The notes beneath the pieces are model-generated. The model did no database searches, was not told the DNA's origin, and saw nothing but the letters and a program-made list of their open reading frames with translations. A stretch of DNA of 13,467 nucleotides, from assembly GCA_002256465.1 (NCBI GenBank), contig NQJG01000033.1:1-13467 (forward strand), written 5' to 3'. Source of the stretch: Methylococcaceae bacterium NSP1-1. GTDB taxonomy: Bacteria > Pseudomonadota > Gammaproteobacteria > Methylococcales > Methylomonadaceae. The translations under genes and the position numbers were made by a program. How positions within the stretch are numbered: the first letter of the stretch is position 1; every line of letters begins with the position of its first letter. Shown in pieces: positions 1 to 6,997 of the stretch.

Positions 1-170
1 GAAACGTCTAATGAGGAGCTTAAATCGACTAATGAAGAGCTGCAATCCACTAATGAAGAGCTGCAAAGTTCTAATGAAGAGTTGGAAACGGCCAAAGAAG
101 AAATGCAGTCGCTTAATGAAGAGCTCAATACCGTTAATAGCGAGCTGCAAAATAAAGTTGAATCACTTTC
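1..170 (+). repeat. Degenerate 21-bp tandem repeat encoding coiled-coil heptads
   Basis: About seven imperfect copies of a 21-base unit built on 'tctaatgaagagctgcaa' encode seven-residue repeats (TSNEELK, STNEELQ, STNEELQ, SSNEELE, TAKEEMQ, SLNEELN, TVNSELQ). The period matches the heptad of a coiled coil and keeps the frame, so this is a protein-level repeat. It is the expected linker in CheB/CheR-PAS fusions. Copy number may vary between strains because the DNA copies are close to identical. Confidence 0.85.
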
Positions 171-831
171 CGAGACCAATGATGATATGCAAAACTTGTT
201 AAACAGTACAGATATTGCAACCATCTTTCTTGATTGTAACCTAAAGATAAAACGATTTACCCGGCAAGCTAAAAATATAATCAAGCTGATTGATAGCGAT
301 ATAGGTAGACCGCTTGAAGATCTGGTTTCAACCCTTAAATATGATAATTTGATTGATGAACCTTACCGGACAGCGGAAAACATGATCGATGGATTGGTGA
401 TCAGTTTTGTTGACATAAGCAGGCTTAAAAAAGCAGAACAAACGGCGCAGGCAGCTTATCTTACAACGGCGATTGTTAATACCATACGCCAACCGCTGCT
501 GGTGTTGGATAACAAGTTGCACATACTCACTGCAAATCCTGCATTCAACCAGACATTCAATAGTAACAATGAAAATTTAAGAGGGCAATCCCTCTTTGCA
601 ATCAATGAGTCTGCCTGGGACTGTGTAAAATTGCGTGACCATTTAACCGGGACATTAAGCAGTAATATTGCCTTTGATGCGTATTGTTTAGACGTAAAAT
701 TTCCTGGCATTGGCAACAAGCGTTTGATAATCAATGGTCGCATTTTGACACAATCGCCAGACAGTCCGGCACTTATTTTGTTAGCCATAGAAGATGTTAC
801 TGAGATATCAGATATAAAGTGTAAGCGTTAA
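1..831 (+). CDS. CheB/CheR/PAS fusion sensory protein, C-terminal part (5' end outside window)
   Basis: The reading frame is open from base 1 to the stop at 829-831, so only the C-terminal ~276 residues are present. It begins with heptads of the STNEELQ type (bases 1 to ~170), the long coiled coil that links CheR to PAS domains in CheB-methylesterase/CheR-methyltransferase fusion proteins. Two PAS domains follow: one with IATIFLD...RFTRQA and a closing VISFVDISRLKKAE (~200-440), and one with IRQPLLVLD...PAFNQTF...LLAIEDVTE (~460-800). No kinase domain follows, so signalling would depend on the missing N-terminal CheB/CheR part or on partners such as the kinase encoded next. Compared with family members as I remember them, the first PAS jumps from NLIDE directly to PYRTAENMIDG. 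About 29 residues that usually carry a DGRW-type strand are absent, which suggests an in-frame deletion. The protein is cytoplasmic, with no membrane segment seen. Confidence 0.85.
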   Translation, partial: ETSNEELKSTNEELQSTNEELQSSNEELETAKEEMQSLNEELNTVNSELQNKVESLSETNDDMQNLLNSTDIATIFLDCNLKIKRFTRQAKNIIKLIDSDIGRPLEDLVSTLKYDNLIDEPYRTAENMIDGLVISFVDISRLKKAEQTAQAAYLTTAIVNTIRQPLLVLDNKLHILTANPAFNQTFNSNNENLRGQSLFAINESAWDCVKLRDHLTGTLSSNIAFDAYCLDVKFPGIGNKRLIINGRILTQSPDSPALILLAIEDVTEISDIKCKR

Positions 832-847
832 GTAATTTGCATCGATT

Positions 848-862
848 CCCGATTGCATCGGG
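848..862 (+). other. Small hairpin in the gap between the CheB/CheR and kinase genes
   Basis: CCCGAT-tgc-ATCGGG is a perfect 6-bp inverted repeat with a 3-base loop, 16 bases after the CheB/CheR stop. No T-run follows, so it is at best a weak terminator or a transcript-end stabiliser. The rest of the 197-base gap (832-1028) shows nothing else I can call. Confidence 0.35.
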
Positions 863-1028
863 TTGCGCTGTTGAAAGCGTGAATTTGTGTCTCAATGATG
901 AAAAATATTCTTTTTGGGGATATTTTGGAATAATATCATAGCCTCTGTAGTGCAGCTTATCTAAACGGCTTCTGGAAAATAGCAAGACAATAAGAAATTA
1001 ACCAATTCCGCAGGAACACGCACAGGCA

Positions 1029-2945
1029 ATGATCATTCAATCTACTAAGAAGCGGAATGCTGAAATACTCCGAAAAGAAGCCGAGCAATTACTAGGTGAA
1101 CACCGGGAAAACATCCGAAAACAGGCAGAAGTCATGCTAAGTAAATCCGGTAGAGATCTTGCCCGGATGTCCAGTGCGGATATTGAAAAGCTGCTGTTTG
1201 AATTGCAGGTTCATCAGATAGAGCTGGAAATGCAGAATGAGGAGCTTAAAAGAACGCATCAGGAGCTGAGTGCATCCCGTGATGACTTTGCACGGATTTA
1301 TAATTTATCGCCTGTAGCTTACCTGTCGCTAAATGAGCAAGGCATTATCAGGAAAGCGAATATTGCTGCTGCACAGCTATTGGGCGGTTCAAAAGAGGGA
1401 CTTGTAAACAAGAAGCTCGGGAAGTTTATTCATCCTTCAGATCAGGATAAATATTATTTTTATCTTCAGGATCTGGTAATGGAGAAAAAAAATCAGATTC
1501 TGAATGCGAAGTTGGAGGCCAAAAATAGCGCGACCATACATTCGGTATGTCAGGGCTTTACGCTTCTCGGCTGCACGAGATCATTATGTATGCACAACAA
1601 CAAGTTCACTTATGTGGAATTGCGGGGTGCTGTCAATAAAAACTATAAAAATGGGATGCAAATATGCTTAGCAATTCAGGATGTTACTGAATACAAGTAC
1701 GCTCAGGAAACCAATGCCTGTCTCAATGAAAAATTGGAGCAAAAGATTCTTGAACAGACATCTGCCCTGATGGAACGTAATCTGGATTTAACCAAAAAGG
1801 TTGAAGAACTCAAACACTCCAAACGCCAGTTAAGAGAACGGGAAATCAAGCTCAATGCCATTTTTAATGCATCAATTGAAGGCATTATCACTATTAATAG
1901 TTCTGGCATCATCCTATCTACAAATAGTGCAGTAGAAACCATTTTTGGCTACAGTGAAAAAGAACTCATTGGTTGTCGTTTTAACAAACTAATGTCGCCC
2001 TCGCAGAGTAAAAATCAAGGTAATGATTTAAAAAGTTATTTGCAAGCCAAGGCACCCAGTGTTATTGGTCAAATCCGTGAGGTTGAGGGAATGCACAAGG
2101 ATGGCTCTATGATACCTCTGGATATGACTTTAGTGGAATTTTCAATAGATGGGGCAAATTATTTTACCGGTATCGTACGCGATGTGAGTTTACGTAAACA
2201 CCAGGAGCAACAAGAGAAAAAGCATCTGGAAGAACTTGCTCATGTTACCCGCCTTTGTCTAATAGGTGAAATGGGATCAGGTATCGCTCATGAAGTTAAT
2301 CAGCCACTAACAGCGATTGCCAATTATACACAGGCTTGTTTACGCTTTATTGGCGCTGACAAACCTGATGTGGACCAACTCGGTGAAATCTTGTTCAAGA
2401 TACATCAGCAGGCTCTGAAAGCGGGCCAGATCATTCACCGTATGAAAGATTTTGTCAGCTCTCGAAAGATATATCGCACCGACACCGATATCAATTTCCT
2501 GGTCGAGGATGCAGTCAGCTTATGTGCCACTGATTTTAAACAAAACAACATAAGCCTGGAACTTGATTTGGCAAGAAATCTTCCTAATGTCACTATTGAT
2601 AATGTTCAAATTGAACAGGTTTTGTTAAACCTGATCAGAAACAGCATTGATGCATTAATGGGCTTACCACAAAAAACACAACGGCAAATACAGATCCAGA
2701 CTCATATGAAGAGTTTTAATCAGATAGAGATTAAGGTACACGACAACGGCTCAGGAATTAATGAAGCTCAAAAAGAAAAAATACTGACTCCTTTTTTCAC
2801 CACAAAACCAACAGGTATGGGTATGGGATTATCTATCAGTCGCTCTATTATTGAGGCCCATGAGGGTGTTTTATATTTCAACAGTGAACCGGAAAAAGGC
2901 ACTACTTTTTATTTCACCTTGCCGGTCAAGAGAAAAATCAAATGA
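1029..2945 (+). CDS. FixL-type soluble PAS sensor histidine kinase
   Basis: This is a 638-residue hybrid-free sensor kinase that would autophosphorylate and pass phosphate to the regulator encoded next. Visible order: an N-terminal helical region (~1-85), PAS 1 (~88-225, SPVAYLSLNEQG to LAIQDVTEYKYAQ), a coiled coil (~230-270), and PAS 2 (~275-395, ASIEGIITINSSG to YFTGIVRDVS). A dimerisation/phosphoacceptor helix follows with GIAHEVNQPL (His421). The ATPase domain has the N box LIRNSIDAL (Asn538), G1 DNGSGI (Asp572) and G2 TTKPTGMGMGLSISRSIIEAH. From PAS 2 onward it resembles rhizobial FixL, TodS and TtrS kinases. The haem-ligand His of FixL is replaced: the aligned stretch reads QSKNQGND (about residues 326-333), so oxygen sensing through haem is unlikely. 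PAS 1 carries an unusual Cys-containing stretch (SVCQGFTLLGCTRSLC). No transmembrane segment is seen. An AGGAA lies 12 bases before the ATG, a rather long spacing. The signal is unknown. Confidence 0.9.
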   Translation: MIIQSTKKRNAEILRKEAEQLLGEHRENIRKQAEVMLSKSGRDLARMSSADIEKLLFELQVHQIELEMQNEELKRTHQELSASRDDFARIYNLSPVAYLSLNEQGIIRKANIAAAQLLGGSKEGLVNKKLGKFIHPSDQDKYYFYLQDLVMEKKNQILNAKLEAKNSATIHSVCQGFTLLGCTRSLCMHNNKFTYVELRGAVNKNYKNGMQICLAIQDVTEYKYAQETNACLNEKLEQKILEQTSALMERNLDLTKKVEELKHSKRQLREREIKLNAIFNASIEGIITINSSGIILSTNSAVETIFGYSEKELIGCRFNKLMSPSQSKNQGNDLKSYLQAKAPSVIGQIREVEGMHKDGSMIPLDMTLVEFSIDGANYFTGIVRDVSLRKHQEQQEKKHLEELAHVTRLCLIGEMGSGIAHEVNQPLTAIANYTQACLRFIGADKPDVDQLGEILFKIHQQALKAGQIIHRMKDFVSSRKIYRTDTDINFLVEDAVSLCATDFKQNNISLELDLARNLPNVTIDNVQIEQVLLNLIRNSIDALMGLPQKTQRQIQIQTHMKSFNQIEIKVHDNGSGINEAQKEKILTPFFTTKPTGMGMGLSISRSIIEAHEGVLYFNSEPEKGTTFYFTLPVKRKIK

Positions 2946-3583
2946 GCATTAATAAACCTGGTACTTTGGTTTATTTGGTTGACGATGAATTTTCAGTGCG
3001 TGATTCGCTGGCTCTCTTGATTGAATCAACAGGACAATCTGTCAGGAGTTTTGAATCAGCCGAGGCTTTTTTAAATAACTATGACCCTGAACAGCCTGGG
3101 TGCCTACTCCTGGATGTTAGAATGCCGTCCATGAGTGGACTAGAGCTTCAGGGGGAACTGTTAAAAAGAGAGATTTTTATTCCCATTATATTTATAAGTG
3201 GACATGCCGGAATTCCAGATTCGGCAAAAGCATTCAGAGCGGGCGCAGTGGATTTTCTGGAAAAGCCATTTGATAATGAAATTTTGCTGGAACGCATCGA
3301 TGAAGCCATAAAAAAAGACATTGTGAGTAGGGAACAATTCATTGAACATCGTGAAATTCAAAACCGCCTGGATCATTTAACACTCCGGGAACAAGAAGTG
3401 CTGTCCTTGATCGTCAGAGGTCATTCTAATAAAGAAATCGCTAAAATATTAGACATCAGCAATCGTACCGTGGAGGCACATAGAGCCAGTATCATGGAAA
3501 AAATGCAGGTAAAAAGTCTCGCTGAACTTATGGTATTGGCAACACATTCTGAAATGTTGAATGACAATTTACTCAGAAGTTAA
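2942..3583 (+). CDS. FixJ-family response regulator (REC + LuxR-type HTH)
   Basis: This 213-residue regulator begins inside the kinase stop codon (ATGA overlap), so the two are translationally coupled and almost certainly partners. The receiver domain spans ~8-125 with acidic pocket Asp14/Asp15, phosphoacceptor Asp58 in LLLDVRMPSMSG, Ser86 in FISGHAG and Lys108 in LEKPF. A LuxR/FixJ DNA-binding domain follows at ~143-205 (LTLREQEVLSLIVRGHSNKEIA...NRTVEAHRASIMEKM). Length and layout match FixJ, TodT and TtrR. It presumably binds DNA as a dimer after phosphorylation. No target site is identified; the nearest downstream promoter candidate (3708-3737) is one possibility, but that is a guess. Confidence 0.93.
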   Translation: MSINKPGTLVYLVDDEFSVRDSLALLIESTGQSVRSFESAEAFLNNYDPEQPGCLLLDVRMPSMSGLELQGELLKREIFIPIIFISGHAGIPDSAKAFRAGAVDFLEKPFDNEILLERIDEAIKKDIVSREQFIEHREIQNRLDHLTLREQEVLSLIVRGHSNKEIAKILDISNRTVEAHRASIMEKMQVKSLAELMVLATHSEMLNDNLLRS

Positions 3584-3707
3584 ATTAATTAAACAAGACT
3601 TTTAGCCATCAAGAAACGCTTAACTCCTCCGTGTTCTTCGTGGTTTTTTTAATGTTATTTGCGTAATTTCAGTTATAAATTTTGCCAAGAGTAGGTATTT
3701 ATACGTA

Positions 3708-3737
3708 TTGTCTACTTCAGCTTTTTGTTTATAAAAT
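3708..3737 (+). promoter_or_regulatory. Candidate sigma-70 promoter for the DUF2934 gene
   Basis: TTGTCT (3708-3713) and TAAAAT (3732-3737) are separated by 18 bases. This would start transcription near 3744 and give a leader of about 40 bases before the ATG at 3785. Repeated CTTCA/TGAAG elements flank the -10 (3715-3719 and 3737-3741) and could form an operator; this is only a pattern observation. Just upstream, AGTAG (3689-3693) and CTACT (3712-3716) are also inverted. Confidence 0.45.
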
Positions 3738-3742
3738 GAAGC

Positions 3743-3761
3743 TTGAAGACTGTCTCTTCAA
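3743..3761 (+). promoter_or_regulatory. Perfect 7-bp hairpin at the predicted 5' end of the DUF2934 mRNA
   Basis: TTGAAGA-ctgtc-TCTTCAA is an exact 7-bp inverted repeat with a 5-base loop. It sits at or next to the transcription start predicted from the 3708-3737 promoter and 14 bases before the Shine-Dalgarno sequence. It may stabilise the mRNA 5' end or be a dyad operator at the start site. The sequence alone does not separate these options. Confidence 0.5.
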
Positions 3762-3784
3762 ACCATCGCACCGTAGGAGGAGAA

Positions 3785-3976
3785 ATGAAAACTGAACATG
3801 GATCATTTTCCGATACTTATAGCCCCGATATTGGCCTGGATGAATTTCGAGGAATGGTTGCTATTAATGCTTATTATAGAGCCGAAAAAAGAGGTTTCGA
3901 AGACGGTTATGAGCTGGAGGACTGGCTTGAAGCCGAGCGGGATATAAGCAGCCAGCGTCGTTATTGGCTCCGATAA
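3785..3976 (+). CDS. Small DUF2934-family protein
   Basis: This is a 63-residue protein of unknown function. The core VAINAYYRAEKRGFEDGYELEDWLEAERDI (split here: AYYRAEKRGFEDG then YELEDWLEAERDI) is the recognisable DUF2934 signature. The family is common in proteobacteria and is often found near stress or regulatory genes. I place the start at the ATG at 3785 because TAGGAGGAG lies directly upstream; the frame is open upstream to a TTG at 3743, but that codon falls inside the leader hairpin. It is acidic, has no signal peptide or membrane segment, and is probably cytosolic. It stands alone, with its own promoter candidate and about 300 bases of non-coding DNA behind it. Confidence 0.82.
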   Translation: MKTEHGSFSDTYSPDIGLDEFRGMVAINAYYRAEKRGFEDGYELEDWLEAERDISSQRRYWLR

Positions 3977-4152
3977 GGTGATGTATCAAATTATCATCAC
4001 AAATCCTGCAATCTCTCAACAGGAAACAATGTGAATAGTGTGATATGAAGCAGAGAAGCGCTAAAAGTGGCTTATTCGTCTCTTCATAAAACAATGACTC
4101 TAACCAAATCTACTACACTAAAAAATTTCAAAGACAAACTATTGATTAAGCG

Positions 4153-4184
4153 ATGACCTGCCGGAATGGGTCATGGCTTTTCTT
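4153..4184 (+). terminator. Possible rho-independent terminator
   Basis: ATGACC (4153-4158) pairs with GGTCAT (4169-4174), extended by two G-T wobbles around a CCGGAA loop, followed by GGCTTTTCTT. The stem is short and the T-tract is interrupted, so this would be a weak terminator for transcripts from the DUF2934 side. Confidence 0.4.
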
Positions 4185-4215
4185 AATTTACAGCTTATGG
4201 CAAAGCAGTAGCTGG

Positions 4216-4265
4216 TTAGCTCCTAAAATCCACGCTTATACAAAAATAGAGCGCGGATGAGCTAA
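4216..4265 (+). promoter_or_regulatory. Long interrupted stem-loop just before the M41-like gene
   Basis: The outer arms TTAGCTC (4216-4222) and GAGCTAA (4259-4265) are exact complements. The inner arms ATCCACGC (4228-4235) and GCGCGGAT (4251-4258) pair at 7 of 8 positions. Only a 5-base bulge on the left and a 15-base AT-rich loop (4236-4250) interrupt the structure. It ends 14 bases before the ATG at 4280 and has no T-run, so a leader element or DNA operator is more likely than a terminator. Confidence 0.45.
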
Positions 4266-4279
4266 TTGATCATCACATT

Positions 4280-4972
4280 ATGGTATCCAAAATGAAACGT
4301 AACAAAATAATTGATATTTACAGTCATAATAGACTAAAACTGCATAAACAATGCATTGCTTTTCATGAAGCAGGGCATGCAGCAGCGATTTATTTAAACA
4401 ACAAAGCCAGAAATCTGCCGCCGGTTTTTTTTCAAATTGTATTTAAGGAGATAAGCGGCGCTTCAGATTATGACGTATTAGTATTTCAAGCAACTCATGA
4501 CGATAATATTGCAAGAGTGGAAGGCGGACGCTTAATTGAATTGTTACCCCATTCAATTGATGGCCTGGCGCATAAATTAATTGACAACAATGAAGCTATG
4601 GCGCCATTGGTAAAAGATTACATCATTGCCTTTGAGGCTGACATCATTAATCTTCTAATCGGCCCATTAGCTGAGGCTAAACATGTATATAACAGGGACG
4701 ATGAACTATTTAATAATCACCTGGTCGATTTGAAGTCACTGAAAAATTATGGCGGCGGTTCCGATCTTGCATTGGCTCATGAATATTTAGAAAGTTTTTC
4801 TGCAAGTAAGCAACTGCAAGATGAAAAACTGAATGAATTGTTTGCCGTAGCATGTGATTTTGTAAGTAATTCTGCAAACTGGAAAGCAATTACCAAACTG
4901 GCCAATTACATACTTGAAAGTAATAAAAACATAATCCGTTGCGAAGAGGTTGTTTCTGTAATTGAATCGTAA
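4280..4972 (+). CDS. Stand-alone M41 (FtsH-type) peptidase-domain-like protein
   Basis: This 230-residue protein has HEAGH (residues 29-33), the zinc-binding helix motif of M41/FtsH proteases (two His ligands and the catalytic Glu). Further on, [14 protein letters not shown] resembles the FtsH stretch LLGGRMAEEIALG, and [15 protein letters not shown] (Asp162) aligns with the FtsH STGAQNDLEKASDIAR segment that supplies the Asp zinc ligand. It therefore looks like a soluble protease domain with no AAA+ motor and no membrane anchor. An insert of ~75 residues (about 45-120) separates the two halves. It ends 49 bases before the likely ATG of the ftsH gene on the same strand, so the two may be co-transcribed. 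No clear Shine-Dalgarno precedes the ATG at 4280; the ATG at 4292 is an alternative. The activity and substrate are unknown, and an adaptor or inhibitor role for FtsH is equally possible. Confidence 0.7.
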   Translation: MVSKMKRNKIIDIYSHNRLKLHKQCIAFHEAGHAAAIYLNNKARNLPPVFFQIVFKEISGASDYDVLVFQATHDDNIARVEGGRLIELLPHSIDGLAHKLIDNNEAMAPLVKDYIIAFEADIINLLIGPLAEAKHVYNRDDELFNNHLVDLKSLKNYGGGSDLALAHEYLESFSASKQLQDEKLNELFAVACDFVSNSANWKAITKLANYILESNKNIIRCEEVVSVIES

Positions 4973-5021
4973 AGGAATAGCTTTCAGTCAAACTATTATG
5001 ACGAATGAAGGGATAAGTACA

Positions 5022-6071
5022 ATGGATAAACCGCAAAACACAATTATCAAGGCTATTTTAGCCTTTCTAGGCACTATCTATACCTACCTGAAAAACTTAT
5101 TGAGCTCAGGCTTTGGTAATCTATTCAAACGTGATCCGGATCTTGAACTCAATAAGCCCGCGGATAGTAAACCAAATGGTTTCAGGCAAAAAAGATTTAT
5201 TTACTTCGCGCTGTTTTTAATCCTGATGCTGTCTTTTTTTAATAGCATCAAGGAAGTGCAACGTGACGAAATTTCCTACAGTCAGTTTCTTAAACTGGTT
5301 CAGGAAGCAAAAATTGATAAAGCCGTCGTGACTGAACGTGTTATTACCGGTGTTATTAAGTCTGACGACCCGAAAGAGTCAGGCAAACATTTCGTAACAG
5401 TTCCTTTATGGCAAAATGATCTTGCGCAAATGCTGACACAGAATAAAGTGGACTTTGTCGTTAGAAGCGGAGAAAACTGGCTGACCAATATGCTTTTCAA
5501 CTGGGTTATTCCCTTTTTAATCATTGCGCTGATCTGGTCCTGGATTATGCGCCGTGCCACTACAGGTGCACAGTCCTTTCTTAATTTGGGCAACAAAGTT
5601 CGCATCCATCAGGATACTCAGACCAACATAACCTTTGCCGACGTGGCAGGCGCCGATAGCGCCAAACAGGAACTGAAAGAATCTATAGACTTTTTAAAAG
5701 CACCCGAAAAAATCCAGCGCTTAGGTGGGCGTATGCCTAAAGGCGTGCTGCTCGTAGGTCAGCCGGGTACCGGCAAAACCTTGCTGGCGCGTGCGGTTTC
5801 CGGGGAAGCCAAGGTACCGTTCTTCAATATCAGCGGTTCCGAGTTTATTGAACTGTTTGTTGGTGTTGGCGCTGCCCGCGTTCGTGAGCTGTTCGACCAG
5901 GCGCGCAGTAAAGCGCCCTGTATCATTTTTATCGATGAACTGGACGCCATCGGGCGCTCTCGCGGTGGACCGGTGGTCATGGGCGGACACGATGAACGAG
6001 AACAGACCTTGAACCAGCTGCTGACTCGGCGTCGTGGTCATGGCGGCGACCAATCGACCAGAAGTGCTTGA
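5022..6071 (+). pseudogene. ftsH: ftsH-type AAA protease, 5' half (frame broken near 6027)
   Basis: This encodes the membrane and most of the ATPase part of an FtsH-type zinc protease. From the ATG at 5022 (AAGGGAT just upstream; a TTG at 4962 and ATG at 4998 are in frame but less convincing) the order is as follows. An N-terminal extension of ~55 residues carries a hydrophobic stretch (8-23). Then come TM1 (~58-75), an extracytoplasmic FtsH_ext domain with [11 protein letters not shown], and TM2 (~157-177, [16 protein letters not shown]). The AAA domain has Walker A GQPGTGKT (246-253, usually GPPGTGKT), the pore loop [12 protein letters not shown], and Walker [10 protein letters not shown] (Asp305/Glu306). 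The match to FtsH stops right after [12 protein letters not shown]; the frame then runs into an unrelated tail (RRRGHGGDQ...) ending at 6071. FtsH normally continues EMDGF plus a few residues before [11 protein letters not shown], so about 26 bases are missing here. It is probably a paralogue of the housekeeping ftsH. Confidence 0.85.
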
Positions 6072-6948
6072 TAAAGCCCTGCTGCGTGCCGGACGTTTCG
6101 ATCGCCAGATTGTCGTTGATAAACCGGATTTGCAAGATCGTATCGAAATATTGAAATTGCACACCAAAGCCATGACCTTAGCTGAAAACATCGATATAGC
6201 GGTTGTTGCCAAGCGCACACCAGGACTGGTCGGCGCAGATCTGGCCAACATAGCCAATGAAGCGGCGATTATGGCGGTACGGATCGGCCATAACCAGGTT
6301 GAAATGGAAGATTTTGAAGCCGCTATCGATCGTATCCTTGCCGGGCCGGAAAAGAAAAATCGCGTATTAAATCCGGAAGAAAAACGCCGGGTCGCCTATC
6401 ACGAGGCCGGGCACGCCATGGTTGCCGAACATGTACCCACAGGACAGCCTGTTCATAAAATTTCCATAATCCCCCGCGGTGTGTCAGCGCTGGGCTTTAC
6501 TTTACAATTACCCGTGGAAGAAAAGTTCTTGTCCACCGAGAATGAACTGAAAGATCAGATAGCCATTTTACTAGGCGGGCGAATGGCTGAAGAAATCGCC
6601 TTGGGCAGCATCTCAACCGGCGCCCAAAATGATCTTGAAAAAGCCAGTGACATTGCGCGCAGCATGGTTTGCAGTTTGGGCATGAGCAAAAAACTGGGCC
6701 CTCTGACTTACGGCAAGCGTCAGCAACTTCAGTTTTTGGAAACAGAAGTATCGGAATATCGCAATTACAGTGATGAGACCGCCCGTATTATCGATACAGA
6801 AATAATGGCGCTGGTTGAGGAAGGAGAAACGCGCGCACGGGAAATCATCACCGCAAACAGGTCGGTATTGGAAAAACTGGCCAACCTTTTACAGGAAAAA
6901 GAGGTCATTAACAGAGAGGAAATGACCGCATTACTTGAGACTCATTAG
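6034..6948 (+). pseudogene. ftsH: ftsH-type AAA protease, 3' half (second frame)
   Basis: This is the continuation of the preceding gene in another frame; homology is recognisable from about 6028 ([27 protein letters not shown], read here in two parts around the arginine fingers RAGRFDR). It holds the second region of homology, the AAA lid, and a complete M41 peptidase domain with HEAGH (6400-6414), GGRMAEEIALG, and STGAQNDLEKASDIARSM with the third zinc ligand Asp. A helical C-terminus ends at 6948. Everything after the junction looks intact, with no further stops or frameshifts. This suggests either a very recent mutation or an assembly error. There is no ribosome binding site before the GTG at 6034 or ATG at 6040, so independent translation of this half is unlikely. 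An ATPase missing the MDGF segment would not be expected to work. Confidence 0.85.
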
Positions 6949-6997
6949 CGTGGACTATTTATTCAGATAAAGAAGCAAATTGTAAAGGGCAGCAGCT

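Larger units (their letters stand above)
3977..4279. other. 303-base non-coding gap between the DUF2934 gene and the M41-like gene
   Basis: I see no plausible protein here. The gap contains a hairpin with a T-rich tail (4153-4184) and a longer interrupted stem (4216-4265) close to the next start codon, both listed separately. The first half (3977-4150) shows no structure I can support. Confidence 0.6.

Noticed and set aside
1..170. Tandem repeats as a possible CRISPR or regulatory array
   Set aside because: The units are contiguous without spacers, keep the reading frame and encode heptads.
11..202. Overlapping 63-codon frame rich in LMKS repeats
   Set aside because: It is the out-of-frame reading of the 21-bp heptad repeat in the CheB/CheR gene; the real frame gives a known coiled coil.
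456..788. 110-codon minus-strand frame
   Set aside because: It is antisense to the second PAS domain of the CheB/CheR protein, without support of its own.
6015..6045. Programmed ribosomal frameshift in ftsH
   Set aside because: No slippery run or downstream structure is visible, and conserved codons (EMDGF) are physically absent, so a shift would not restore the protein.
5721..6257. 178-codon open frame on the minus strand
   Set aside because: It lies wholly opposite the AAA domain of ftsH, where the conserved protein is on the plus strand; no ribosome binding site or recognisable motif.
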